38,391 nucleotides of DNA from DATDEW01 sp046590205 (GTDB lineage: Bacteria > Bacteroidota > Ignavibacteria > Palsa-1295), in the NCBI GenBank assembly GCA_046590205.1, contig JBKJTT010000086.1, forward strand, positions 1-38,391, read 5' to 3'. The position numbers were made by a program, and so were the translations under genes. How positions within the stretch are numbered: the first letter of the stretch is position 1; each line of letters starts with the position of its first letter. The notes beneath the pieces were generated by a model that was not told the DNA's origin, did no database searches, and worked only from the letters and a program-made list of their open reading frames with translations. Shown one piece after another: positions 1 to 8,273 of this stretch.

Positions 1-1130
1 CCGTAATCTACACCACCAGAAGAATTCTCACCGGTACCTGAGCCACCGTTTGCTCCGACATATATCTGTTGTGGAGCACTCCACGATTGCGACACTCCTG
101 TGTATTGAAATACGCGGGATTTATGGGCTGATCTGCCTGTCGAACCATACATCGAACATTCGCCCACAAGCATTTTACCTGATGAGGAAAACTCTATATC
201 CGCTACCGGAGCTGACCAATTGTTACCAAAGTCGGTCATTGCAATTTCCGGAAAATCATTAGATGATGGATTAAAATCACCCGTTGCTGTAAGACCAATC
301 GAACGGATAATGTTTCTGGTTGTCGGTGTGCCACTTGAAAGATCTTCCATCCAAACGGAATAATATATTCTATTTTCTACAGGATTGTATCCGACACCCC
401 ACAGCCGCTCTCCAAGCGGGGCAAAACCTGGGCTTGGAACGTCTGCTGCCATTGCGGGATTTGCAGTCCCGAGCGGTCCGGCTGCTAAGCCAGAAGGATC
501 ATAAAATCCAACTACAACTCCTGTGAGAGCATTAATGGCATAAATCACTCCATCTTCGTGGTTAGTAACATAGAGTCTATCGTGCCTTGCAGAATAGCAG
601 ATATTACCGAGACCGGGTTTTAAACCTGCTGAACTGCCGTTGGGTAGTGTGGTTGTTCCGACTGTTGCGAGCGGTGTTTGGGTATATGGAGCTGTTGAGA
701 CGAATGTCGAGCCGACTCCAGTTACACCATCCAATTTATAGATACCTCCACCGCCACCTGGTCCATACATACGTGGGTCACCTGAGTAATACCCATAAGA
801 TGTCGACGTCGTAATGAAAACATTATTGCGTTTATCTATGGCAATACCATAGACTTGACCAAAGTTTGAAGATTTCCAACTGTTACCCGACCCGTGATAC
901 ATTGGTGCTGGCCAATTCAACCCTGGACCAACAGCAGGACCGTGGACATCAACCACTCCTACGACAAATGCATCGTTTATTACGCCAGTACTAGGATTTA
1001 AACCAGCAAAACAAGTGGCAACAGCCTGCCCTTTGATACATGTAGGCATCGGTTGAGGCTGTGAGACAGCATTGCCTACTGACAAAAATACAAAAGCAAA
1101 TGCCAAGAAAATTCGATATGCTTTATTCAT
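1..1130 (-). CDS. Secreted protein of unknown function, 5' part only (runs off left edge)
   Basis: An open frame reads leftward from ATG at 1130 to the window edge without a stop (376 complete codons), so this is an N-terminal fragment. It begins MNKAYRIFLAFAFVFLSVGNA followed by VSQP, a clear Sec signal peptide. The start is supported by AAAGG about 6 bases upstream. The mature part is rich in Gly, Ser, Thr and Tyr, with short segments such as YGIAIDKRNNVFITT, RLYVTNHEDGVIYAINA and LWGVGYNPVENRIYYSV. These look like blades of a beta-propeller of the NHL/YVTN kind. Only two cysteines occur early (TCIKGQAVATCF). The missing C-terminus could carry a T9SS sorting domain, as in other large exported proteins here. 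I do not recognise a specific family. Short plus-strand frames in this interval are shadows of this gene. Confidence 0.85.
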   Translation of the reverse strand, partial: MNKAYRIFLAFAFVFLSVGNAVSQPQPMPTCIKGQAVATCFAGLNPSTGVINDAFVVGVVDVHGPAVGPGLNWPAPMYHGSGNSWKSSNFGQVYGIAIDKRNNVFITTSTSYGYYSGDPRMYGPGGGGGIYKLDGVTGVGSTFVSTAPYTQTPLATVGTTTLPNGSSAGLKPGLGNICYSARHDRLYVTNHEDGVIYAINALTGVVVGFYDPSGLAAGPLGTANPAMAADVPSPGFAPLGERLWGVGYNPVENRIYYSVWMEDLSSGTPTTRNIIRSIGLTATGDFNPSSNDFPEIAMTDFGNNWSAPVADIEFSSSGKMLVGECSMYGSTGRSAHKSRVFQYTGVSQSWSAPQQIYVGANGGSGTGENSSGGVDY

Positions 1131-1353
1131 ATAATACCTTTACACTATACACAACTGAGAGAATAAGTTAGGAGAAAAAAGTAAATACTTTTACACCCAT
1201 CAATAAGTAATGACTTGACACAAAGATACGTCTTTTTTTTTCCCCAAAATGAAAACCCACAAAATACCTATTATATATGGAATATGGACAATTCTCCATA
1301 GACTGGACTAAAAAATGCTTATTTTCGTAGGTTAGAATAAACGACGGCGAGGC

Positions 1354-2667
1354 ATGAACATAGGAAAACCTTCGGGATACGACAGTGCAGTCTTTATTAA
1401 GGACTTGAAAGCGGCGATGGAGTTCGTTGAGCGGCGCGTAATAAACCGCTCCGAGCTTGTCGAGCAGATATTCCTCGCGCTTGTTGTCGGTGAGCACGTT
1501 CTTATCGAGAGCCGCACGGGTGTTGCCAAGACGCTTCTTGCCGAGCAGGTCTTTGCCATGTTCGAGGGGGCGCGTATCTATAAGGTTCAGGCATCGAAAG
1601 AGCAGCAGCCCGATACCTACTTCGGCGGACTCGACATCGAAGAACTCAAAAAAGGTCTTATCATCCATAATACGAAAGGCTCGCTTGTCGAGAGCGAACT
1701 TGGGTTTATTGATGAGATATTTGATGCGAATGATTACACGCTCCGCGCACTCTTATCTGTACTGAACGAACGCGCTCTTGTTCGCGGTGTGCAGATAGTC
1801 CCGGCGGCAATTCATACTGTCATTGCTGCGACGAATTATCTTCGCATTTCCGAAATCACCGAAGCTCTTCTCGATAGATTCCTCTTCAAAGCACTTGTTA
1901 TTCCTGATAAAGATCCGTTTGTGCAATATCTTATCGGTGAGCAATTCTTGAAGCGTTCGGGCGATGTGAAGCAGCCGGTGAAGAAAGTACATTACGATCA
2001 TTTGAAGTATGCGAATTGTATCATTAAAGGTCAGGTCGAGGGCGAGAAGATAGATGTGCCGCCGGAGATACTGTACTTTACGAACCTTGTCATTCGTCAT
2101 TACGAAATTCAGCGCAACCGCTTGATACAAGAGCGCCCGCATGAAGAGCGTCTGCGCCAAAAAGATTATTACATCTCACCTCGTACACAAGCGAAAGCAC
2201 TTGATTTGCTTCGCGCACTTGCATTCTTGAAAGGAAGAACAGCCGTTGATAAAACGGATGTCGCACGCTTGCATTATCTTTTCTGCACGACAGGCATTGC
2301 CGGCGAACGCGCACTCTTCCAGAAATCGTATGATACCCTGCAGCATCTATACGGTGCGTCGAATGGCTTCGAGCAACTTGCACAGATGCTTGTCCTGCAT
2401 GACATCCTCCGCCGCTTCCGTCAAGACCCATCGCTCCTGACAAAACCGATGGCAGAACTGGAGGGCATTGAGGTTAAGCGTTCTGTTGTTGAGTGGGCGA
2501 AGGAGACATTCGGCACAGCCGATACCGACATCGAACACAAACGCCGCCTCTGCGAGAAGTTCTTAGATCATGTAGTACCCGTCACCGAGGACATCAAACA
2601 AATGAAAACCCACTTAGCGCAAGAAATAAAACAAGTCTTCGCAACAGGCGATGAGCATTTTAATTAA
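1354..2667 (+). CDS. MoxR/RavA-type AAA+ ATPase
   Basis: 437 residues, within the usual range for MoxR-family ATPases, which remodel partner complexes and are often paired with VWA proteins. The P-loop is at residues 53-60 (SRTGVAKT), Walker B at about 116-121 (LGFIDE, then IFDAN), sensor 1 at IAATN (Asn161) and an arginine-finger segment at EALLDRF (Arg175). Walker B followed by IFDAN and SVLNER is characteristic of the MoxR/RavA branch. The first glycine expected in the P-loop (GxPGxAKT) is Ser53, which is unusual. The ATG follows a purine-rich GGCGAGG. Cytoplasmic by sequence. The likely partner is the VWA protein at 8274-9854, separated by six unrelated genes. The substrate is unknown. 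Confidence 0.93.
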   Translation: MNIGKPSGYDSAVFIKDLKAAMEFVERRVINRSELVEQIFLALVVGEHVLIESRTGVAKTLLAEQVFAMFEGARIYKVQASKEQQPDTYFGGLDIEELKKGLIIHNTKGSLVESELGFIDEIFDANDYTLRALLSVLNERALVRGVQIVPAAIHTVIAATNYLRISEITEALLDRFLFKALVIPDKDPFVQYLIGEQFLKRSGDVKQPVKKVHYDHLKYANCIIKGQVEGEKIDVPPEILYFTNLVIRHYEIQRNRLIQERPHEERLRQKDYYISPRTQAKALDLLRALAFLKGRTAVDKTDVARLHYLFCTTGIAGERALFQKSYDTLQHLYGASNGFEQLAQMLVLHDILRRFRQDPSLLTKPMAELEGIEVKRSVVEWAKETFGTADTDIEHKRRLCEKFLDHVVPVTEDIKQMKTHLAQEIKQVFATGDEHFN

Positions 2668-2691
2668 ATTTTACGACTCTGGTTGAAGAAT

Positions 2692-2895
2692 ATGCTCATT
2701 CATTACGATTCTAAACATGATTTGCTCTATTTGCGGCTTGATTCAACGAAGCAGCAGGTTGTCAATAAGCGTGTTTCTGACGACGTCGTACTCGATATTG
2801 GCGATAATGACCGTATTGTAGGCATAGAAATTATGGACGCATCCGAGCGTATTAATTTGCATGAGTTACTCCCGACCGAGTACGAGGTCGCATAA
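2692..2895 (+). CDS. DUF2283 small protein
   Basis: 67 residues. The pattern IHYDSKHDLLYLRL, then VVLDIGDNDRIVGIEIMDASE, fits the DUF2283 family, whose members often sit beside toxin-antitoxin-like or accessory genes and have no established biochemical role. I chose the ATG at 2692 because the sequence then starts directly at the family's first strand; an in-frame TTG at 2683 would add three residues. The gene lies 24 bases after the MoxR gene and may be cotranscribed with it. No toxin-like neighbour is visible. Confidence 0.8.
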   Translation: MLIHYDSKHDLLYLRLDSTKQQVVNKRVSDDVVLDIGDNDRIVGIEIMDASERINLHELLPTEYEVA

Positions 2896-2928
2896 TTGAG
2901 TACGGGGTAAAGTAGTTTTGTAACTTTC
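2896..2928 (+). promoter_or_regulatory. Probable promoter (-33 TTG / -7 TAnnTTTG type)
   Basis: Two overlapping -7 candidates are present: TAGTTTTG at 2913-2920 and TAACTTTC at 2921-2928. TTG lies at 2896-2898, 14 or 22 bases upstream respectively; family spacing is usually about 19. It lies 51 bases or more upstream of the ATG of the T9SS protein at 2980. The -7 match is exact for the Bacteroidota consensus, but the spacing is not ideal. Confidence 0.45.
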
Positions 2929-2979
2929 CCCCTCGCCAAGCGTTTTAATTGTAAGCATTCACAAACCGCTATTTCCGCT

Positions 2980-4674
2980 ATGAAACAAGCACTTCGCATT
3001 CTCGCAGTTCTCCTCTTCCTCGCACCGATAGTGGCAAGCGGTCAGGATTTTGAGGTGGTGGGCTTGACATCAGGTAAGATAGCTGTTACGAAGGAAGTAA
3101 CAACAGAATTTGATACAACGGGTGTAGTAATAAAAAATATTTCGTCAGGTTCAATAACAGTCCAGTGCGCGTTTGATGAAGATTGGTTTTCAGTTTTTGG
3201 GGTCAGCCATGATATTACAAGCGTATCTATTTCTGTTGGTCAATCTCGGACATTGAAAATCAAATATAGAAAATTTGGGAATTGTGGAATATTTAGGGCA
3301 AACTTGAGTCTTATAAGCAACACATCAACACAAATAATCATTTATGAGGCAAATATTGATTGTGATCTTATGAAAGATAAAGTTTATGGTATGAGTATTT
3401 GGCGAACAAATGTTGGCTCACAAGATTCTGTCCCAATGTGGGCTACGAATACAACAAATAATGTTATCAATGTATATGATTTATCAGATTCCTACACAGA
3501 TTCAGAAACAGGTTTTCAATTTACTCGCTTCATACCAATACCGTATGTTGTTCTACCTGGAGAAAAGATAAAAATAGGGCAAGTATATTTTAACCCTACA
3601 AAGCCAAACATTGATTTAGTAGGCAACTCTCACTTTCAATCATCGAGCAATACCGATGGTTTTGGATTTGATATTAAATCAAATATATTTATTGATACAA
3701 ACTTATCAAAACCATGTCTCGTCATTACGCAGGAAAAGCCGATAATTGGACCAATCCTTTTTGGTGGTGATGTTGAACATACTTTATTATTTAAAAGTAA
3801 TAGAAATTATTCCCAGGTATTAATTGGTGGAGTTTTTCTAGGTGGGGATGGACTTTTGTTTAGTATGGTAAAACCTTTACCAGATACAATACCTCCACTT
3901 TCTCTCACACCTATCAAAGTTAGATTTTCTCCAACACTTCAATCGGCTATAATTAAAGACCGTTTTGCTTCAAACTTTAAGTTTAATACAAGTTGCGGTG
4001 AGTTTTTAATTGACCTTTCCGCTCTTGCAATGCTTCCCACAGCAGATAGTATCGCTACACCGCTCTTCCCTGATAAGGAATACGTGCTTGGGATGAGCAG
4101 CAGTGCTCCGAGTTCCTCGCAGGATTTTCATTTTGTCAATAATGGACTTACGAATACGAAGATCGTGTCGGTTGGGCTTGCTGATCCTTCACCTGAATTT
4201 GTTGTGACGAATATCACACCGACAAATACATTACCATTTACACTTCTTCCGGGCGAGAAGATGACAGTAAGCGTTCTTTTCACACCAAGCCAAGTCGGAA
4301 AAGTATATTTTAATCAGCTTGTCATCACTACAGAACAGGGGATACAATCAGTATCATATCCATTGCAAGGTCTTCGCACAACGACATCGGGAGTGCAGGA
4401 ATCATCGGATACAAGTGTTGCGATGATGCTTACACCAAACCCGGCGAAGTCGGTTGTGACTGTTGCTATCAAGGGAGCAGGGCTCCTTGAGAGTGCTGTG
4501 ATGGTTGATGAGCTTGGTAAAGAAATATATACGATTCCGCATTCAGGTCAGCATGAATGGAAATGGAATCTTCCTGCCGACCGCGTCCCAAGCGGAAACT
4601 ACTTCATCCGCGTCACCGGCAAGACACCCGATGGTAAACCCTTCGTTGCCACAAAGCGGTTGGTGGTGCAGTAA
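2980..4674 (+). CDS. T9SS type A sorting-domain protein with choice-of-anchor-like domains
   Basis: 564 residues. The N-terminus is a Sec signal peptide (MKQALRILAVLLFLAPIVASG, cut before QDFEV). The body contains repeated beta-sandwich segments of the choice-of-anchor D / ASPM-SPD-2-Hydin type (for example LPFTLLPGEKMTVSVLFTPSQVG). The last 85 or so residues form a type A sorting domain starting at LTPNPAKSVVTVAI and ending GNYFIRVTGKTPDGKPFVATKRLVVQ, so the protein is predicted to cross the outer membrane by T9SS. Bases about 3090-4010 are markedly richer in A/T and use different codons from the signal-peptide region and the 3' third, which suggests a mosaic gene. The ligand or role is unknown; a surface adhesin or structural protein is plausible. 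Confidence 0.85.
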   Translation: MKQALRILAVLLFLAPIVASGQDFEVVGLTSGKIAVTKEVTTEFDTTGVVIKNISSGSITVQCAFDEDWFSVFGVSHDITSVSISVGQSRTLKIKYRKFGNCGIFRANLSLISNTSTQIIIYEANIDCDLMKDKVYGMSIWRTNVGSQDSVPMWATNTTNNVINVYDLSDSYTDSETGFQFTRFIPIPYVVLPGEKIKIGQVYFNPTKPNIDLVGNSHFQSSSNTDGFGFDIKSNIFIDTNLSKPCLVITQEKPIIGPILFGGDVEHTLLFKSNRNYSQVLIGGVFLGGDGLLFSMVKPLPDTIPPLSLTPIKVRFSPTLQSAIIKDRFASNFKFNTSCGEFLIDLSALAMLPTADSIATPLFPDKEYVLGMSSSAPSSSQDFHFVNNGLTNTKIVSVGLADPSPEFVVTNITPTNTLPFTLLPGEKMTVSVLFTPSQVGKVYFNQLVITTEQGIQSVSYPLQGLRTTTSGVQESSDTSVAMMLTPNPAKSVVTVAIKGAGLLESAVMVDELGKEIYTIPHSGQHEWKWNLPADRVPSGNYFIRVTGKTPDGKPFVATKRLVVQ

Positions 4675-4726
4675 AACAGTTTTTCACACAGGGCACAGAG
4701 CTATCATTCCATGCGTTTATCTCCGC

Positions 4727-6217
4727 ATGAAATACCTCGTCGCCTTTCTCCTATTTGCCTGGACTTCATTTGCACAAACAGCGAAGCTGAAGATCATTCA
4801 CTTCAATGATATTCACGCGCAGAATACACCGCTAAGTATTAAGCGTGGTGACTCTGTTGTGCGAGTCGGCGGGTTTGCGCATTTTAAGACAGTCATTGAT
4901 TCGCTTCGAGATGTTGTATCTACAAATGGCGATGGCGTCCTTGTGCTTGGGGCTGGTGATGACTTTCAAGGTACACTTTTCTCGACGATGACACGCGGTT
5001 ATTCACAAATAGCATTGCTCAATCAGCTTGCGCCAGATGTTGTAACGCTCGGCAACCATGAGTTTGATTACGGGTGGGGAAATATAGATTCACTTGTGAA
5101 GTATCAAGTAAAATATCCGATCGTCAGCTCAAACCTCTACTATAAGAATGGCAAACGTATGGTGAAGCCGTATCTTATAAAACAAGTTCGCGACGTACGA
5201 GTTGCTGTTATTGGTTTGATGACAGATAATCTATCCGGTGTAACGCATCCGCGCAATATCGAGAACATCAAGATAGAAAAAGAGGCAGATGCGCTCCGGA
5301 ACATACTTCCACACGTAAAAAAAGAGAAGCCGGATATTATTATCGTGCTTTCGCATATTGGGTATGAAAGTGATGTCAAACTTGCAGAGAGTTTTCCTGA
5401 TGTTGATCTTTTCGTTGGCGGGCACTCGCATACAGCTATTCAAACGCCAAAGATGAAGAACAGAAGCATCATTGTGCAAGCAGGGTCGAGGACGCAGTAC
5501 GTCGGAGAGCTTGATGTGACTGTGAACATAACGAAGAACCGCATCACACAGCACACAGGCAAGCTTATCGAAGTCCGTTCTGACGAACGCCGTCCTGACG
5601 TGAGAGCACAAGCGATGATAGACTCGATGAACAAACCGATAGAGAAGATGTTCGGAGATACTATCGGTACGCTTGTTAACGATTGGAAGAAGACAGGACT
5701 CAACTCAAACATCACGACATGGCATGCAAAAGCATTGCGCGAAGCGGTGAATACTGATATTGGCATTATGAATACGGGTGGTATCAGGAGAAATATGCCT
5801 GCGGGTTCGATTACTGCTCGTGATATGTATGAGGTCAATCCATTCGGCAATCAGATCATCACCTTCAAAGTAACAGGCAAAGAACTACATGTTATGCTTG
5901 AGAATTATTTCAAGATGAATGGAAGAGAAGGGTGTGAGTTCAACGGACTCTATTGCGTCGTGGATAAAACAAGAGACGACGGCGAGCGAGTCGGGACTAT
6001 AAAGATTGGTGGTGAAGATATCCGGATGAAGCAGATATATAGCATATCAGCCAATAGTTTTGTCAGTGAACAGATGGAGCCGATATTCGGAATAAAGCTT
6101 GCAAACCCCTTCTTTCTTGAAACAGGTATCACCGATATTTCTGCTTATATTGATGCAGTGAAGAAGGAGAAAGTTATAACGGGCGAGGCATACCAGTGGG
6201 TGAAAATGAAGGAGTAA
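4727..6217 (+). CDS. Secreted 5'-nucleotidase / UshA-like metallophosphoesterase
   Basis: 496 residues. Starting at ATG 4727 gives a clean signal peptide (MKYLVAFLLFAWTSFAQ); an upstream in-frame ATG at 4505 lies inside the previous gene and is rejected. The N-terminal calcineurin-like domain has all the metal motifs: HFNDIH (Asp28, His30), GAGDD (about 76-79), GNHEFDYG (Asn110, His111), the VLSHIGYESD histidine, and GGHSHT. The C-terminal 5'-nucleotidase domain is seen in NTGGIRRNMPAGSITARDMY and in PFGNQIITFKVTGKEL. The family hydrolyses nucleotides or nucleotide sugars in the periplasm or outside the cell to salvage nucleosides and phosphate. The substrate cannot be told from sequence. Four bases separate it from the next gene. 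Confidence 0.93.
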   Translation: MKYLVAFLLFAWTSFAQTAKLKIIHFNDIHAQNTPLSIKRGDSVVRVGGFAHFKTVIDSLRDVVSTNGDGVLVLGAGDDFQGTLFSTMTRGYSQIALLNQLAPDVVTLGNHEFDYGWGNIDSLVKYQVKYPIVSSNLYYKNGKRMVKPYLIKQVRDVRVAVIGLMTDNLSGVTHPRNIENIKIEKEADALRNILPHVKKEKPDIIIVLSHIGYESDVKLAESFPDVDLFVGGHSHTAIQTPKMKNRSIIVQAGSRTQYVGELDVTVNITKNRITQHTGKLIEVRSDERRPDVRAQAMIDSMNKPIEKMFGDTIGTLVNDWKKTGLNSNITTWHAKALREAVNTDIGIMNTGGIRRNMPAGSITARDMYEVNPFGNQIITFKVTGKELHVMLENYFKMNGREGCEFNGLYCVVDKTRDDGERVGTIKIGGEDIRMKQIYSISANSFVSEQMEPIFGIKLANPFFLETGITDISAYIDAVKKEKVITGEAYQWVKMKE

Positions 6218-6221
6218 TGCC

Positions 6222-6575
6222 ATGACACTTGACGCTCTGCGTACATATTGTCTCTCATTTCAGGGCGCGACCGAAGACATTAAGTGGGGCGCTGACCTCA
6301 CGTTCTGTGTCGGCGCAAAGATGTTTGCAATCACATCGGTCGGCACTGCTTATCCCGAATGGCTTTCGCTGAAAGTCACCCCTGAGATATTTGCTGAATA
6401 CACAGAACGGTCAGGTATTATTCCATCACCGTACCTTGCCAGATATAATTGGATTTCCATCAAAGAATTTGATAGTGTAACCGATAAAGAGTTGAAAGAA
6501 CTCATTGGTATGAGTTATGAGTTAGTCTTCGAGAAACTTGCGGCTAAGATAAAGAAGGGTATTAACCCGGCATAA
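6222..6575 (+). CDS. MmcQ/YjbR family protein
   Basis: 117 residues, the typical size for the YjbR/MmcQ family, which has a double-wing DNA-binding-like fold and no firmly established function. Family-typical segments are ATEDIKWGADLTFCVGAKMFAI, then SLKVTPE, and PSPYLARYNWISI near residue 70-82, with the C-terminal helix ELIGMSYELVFEKL. Cytoplasmic. It follows the nucleotidase stop by 4 bases, and its stop overlaps the next ATG (TAATG at 6573-6577), so it is probably in one operon with both neighbours. Confidence 0.88.
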   Translation: MTLDALRTYCLSFQGATEDIKWGADLTFCVGAKMFAITSVGTAYPEWLSLKVTPEIFAEYTERSGIIPSPYLARYNWISIKEFDSVTDKELKELIGMSYELVFEKLAAKIKKGINPA

Positions 6576-7171
6576 TGTTTATTTCTATTTTTTCATATCT
6601 ATCACTACTAACGTGTACTGCGTTTTATGCAGAATCGTCAAAAACTCCTGAACTCACCCATCAGACGAAATTAACCGTAGCGGCTCTTGCGAAGGATGTG
6701 GTTATGGCACTCAAAGAAAAAGACATACATGCGCTAGCGGCACTCACACATCCCGAGAAGGGGGTTCGCTTCTCGCCTTATGGATTTGTCGGCGAAGCTG
6801 ACCGAGTTATCTTGTGTGATGAAATTGAAAAAGAATGGGCAAGCAAGACGAAAGTATTTTGGGGGTTGCTTGATGCGACGGGGAGACCGATACGACGTAC
6901 CTTCAAAGAATACTACAATCGCTTCATCTATGACCGCGACTTTGCCTCGACCAAGCGCATCACTATCAACGAGATCCAGCGTACAGATAAATATGTGAAT
7001 GTTTTTGAGATGTATGCGAAAGGGGTTTTTGTGGAGTATCACTTCTGCGGCGACAGGGATTTTGAGGAATTGGACTGGCGGTCATTGCGGCTTGTCTTTG
7101 AGGAGTTTGAGGAAGTGTGGTATCTTTGTGGAATAATCCACGATGAGTGGACACAATCGAGCACAGATTGA
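6575..7171 (+). CDS. Exported protein of unknown function
   Basis: 198 residues. It has a short N-terminal hydrophobic segment (MFISIFSYLSLLTCTAFYA) consistent with a signal peptide. The segments HPEKGVRFSPYGFV, TFKEYYNRFIYDRDF and WRSLRLVFEEFEEVWYLCG followed by IIHDEWT match, from memory, a conserved uncharacterised extracytoplasmic family found mainly in Firmicutes and Bacteroidota. It has an NTF2-like feel (alpha plus beta with a terminal Trp-rich strand), but I cannot assign a function. Start and stop are coupled to the upstream YjbR gene through TAATG. Confidence 0.75.
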   Translation: MFISIFSYLSLLTCTAFYAESSKTPELTHQTKLTVAALAKDVVMALKEKDIHALAALTHPEKGVRFSPYGFVGEADRVILCDEIEKEWASKTKVFWGLLDATGRPIRRTFKEYYNRFIYDRDFASTKRITINEIQRTDKYVNVFEMYAKGVFVEYHFCGDRDFEELDWRSLRLVFEEFEEVWYLCGIIHDEWTQSSTD

Positions 7172-7185
7172 TGTTGTCTTCCTAC

Positions 7186-7213
7186 ACTACATGATAAAGA
7201 CTACATGATAAAG
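7186..7213 (+). repeat. 14-bp tandem duplication spanning a start codon
   Basis: ACTACATGATAAAG occurs at 7186-7199 and again at 7200-7213, perfectly and head to tail. The second copy contains the start codon of the following gene (ATG at 7205). The first copy contains a decoy ATG at 7191 that opens a five-codon frame closing at TGA 7206-7208, overlapping the real start as ATGA. It looks like a slippage duplication and may affect translation initiation. Confidence 0.9.
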
Positions 7214-8209
7214 TTCTTTTTCATCACAATAGGCTTTTTACTGTTCCTTGGTGTCGGCCTGCGTGCAGATCCAGGTATCGTTAAACATTTCAAAGGTGCG
7301 CTTAATAAAAAGCTCATGATCTATATGCGTCTTACACGCACCAATGACAGTTTGCATGGCGACTACATCTATCTCTCGCAAGGTAAACCCATCGCCCTTC
7401 GAGGCGCATATAAGAATAACCACTTTGTGATCTTTGAGTTTACCGATGCTAATTTCACGACAATGAATGGCAAGTTCGAGGGAGATGTTTCCGGCGATAC
7501 GATGAAGGGAATATGGCGCTCGATGGCCGATCCGAATGTTGGGCATTCATTCACACTCATTCGCTCCGGCTCGTCTCTACGCCGTGTTGCTTCGCAAGAA
7601 CGGTTGCTTAAACCTTATGAGACAGCCGATTCAGTTGTGATGGTTGATAGTTATTATCCGATGCTCACACAGTTGAAGAACTATGAAACCTCAGAGCGAG
7701 TCAATCGTTTTCTCAATGAACGGTTGCGTTCATTCAAGTATGATGGTAAGATGCCGATGTGGGATAGCCCCAAAGACTCGATGGGATGGTTTACGGAAGT
7801 TGACCATCGCTTGCTCTATATCACCGACAATGTTGCTTCTTTCTCTGTAGATGTATCGGAATATACTGGTGGTGCACATCCAAACTACGGCACGCTTTAT
7901 ATTACGTTAGACCTTAATACAGGAAAGCAGCTAACGATAAAAGATTGTCTGAACATATCAAAGCTTAAAGCACTCAATAATCTTATCGAAGAAACCGCTG
8001 CCCTCTGTGCTGTGCCTGATCTTGAAAGCGGGAAGTGCTTGCACATTACCCCCGAAGAAACAAACTTCTCGATCTCGGCTGAAGGGCTTAAACTCTTTCA
8101 AGACCAATGCTACTCCCACGCCTCGCTTGCTTGTGCATTTATCGAGATATCGCTGCCGAAGCTCAAAAAATTCATTAAGTCAAGCGGAGCTTTCAAGGAG
8201 CTTCGTTAA
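7205..8209 (+). CDS. Exported protein with DUF3298/RsiV-like C-terminal domain
   Basis: 334 residues with a signal peptide (MIKFFFITIGFLLFLGVGLRA). Residues about 25-125 resemble small beta-rich domains (LHGDYIYLSQGKPIALRGAY, then KGIWRS). The C-terminal half contains the PdaC/RsiV (DUF4163/DUF3298) signature: YTGGAHPNYGTLYITLDLNTGK followed by LTIKDCL. That fold is found in extracytoplasmic sensor and polysaccharide-associated proteins. No deacetylase catalytic domain is attached, so enzymatic activity is not implied. It is separated from the upstream gene by 33 bases containing a tandem duplication. Confidence 0.78.
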   Translation: MIKFFFITIGFLLFLGVGLRADPGIVKHFKGALNKKLMIYMRLTRTNDSLHGDYIYLSQGKPIALRGAYKNNHFVIFEFTDANFTTMNGKFEGDVSGDTMKGIWRSMADPNVGHSFTLIRSGSSLRRVASQERLLKPYETADSVVMVDSYYPMLTQLKNYETSERVNRFLNERLRSFKYDGKMPMWDSPKDSMGWFTEVDHRLLYITDNVASFSVDVSEYTGGAHPNYGTLYITLDLNTGKQLTIKDCLNISKLKALNNLIEETAALCAVPDLESGKCLHITPEETNFSISAEGLKLFQDQCYSHASLACAFIEISLPKLKKFIKSSGAFKELR

Positions 8210-8258
8210 GCAGCATTTCTGATTTTCCAATCCAGTTTCTTCACCCGTCAAATCTTCG

Positions 8259-8266
8259 TATATTCG
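8259..8266 (+). promoter_or_regulatory. Probable -7 element close to a start codon
   Basis: TATATTCG at 8259-8266 is one base from TAnnTTTG, with the T-rich TTTCTTC at about 8236-8242 in -33 position. It ends only 7 bases before the VWA ATG at 8274, so the transcript would have almost no leader. The same octamer occurs at 38170-38177. Confidence 0.45.
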
Positions 8267-8273
8267 TACACGG

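Noticed and set aside
50..814. Three short plus-strand frames in the first 0.8 kb
   Set aside because: They are shadows of the long minus-strand gene with signal peptide that covers 1-1130.
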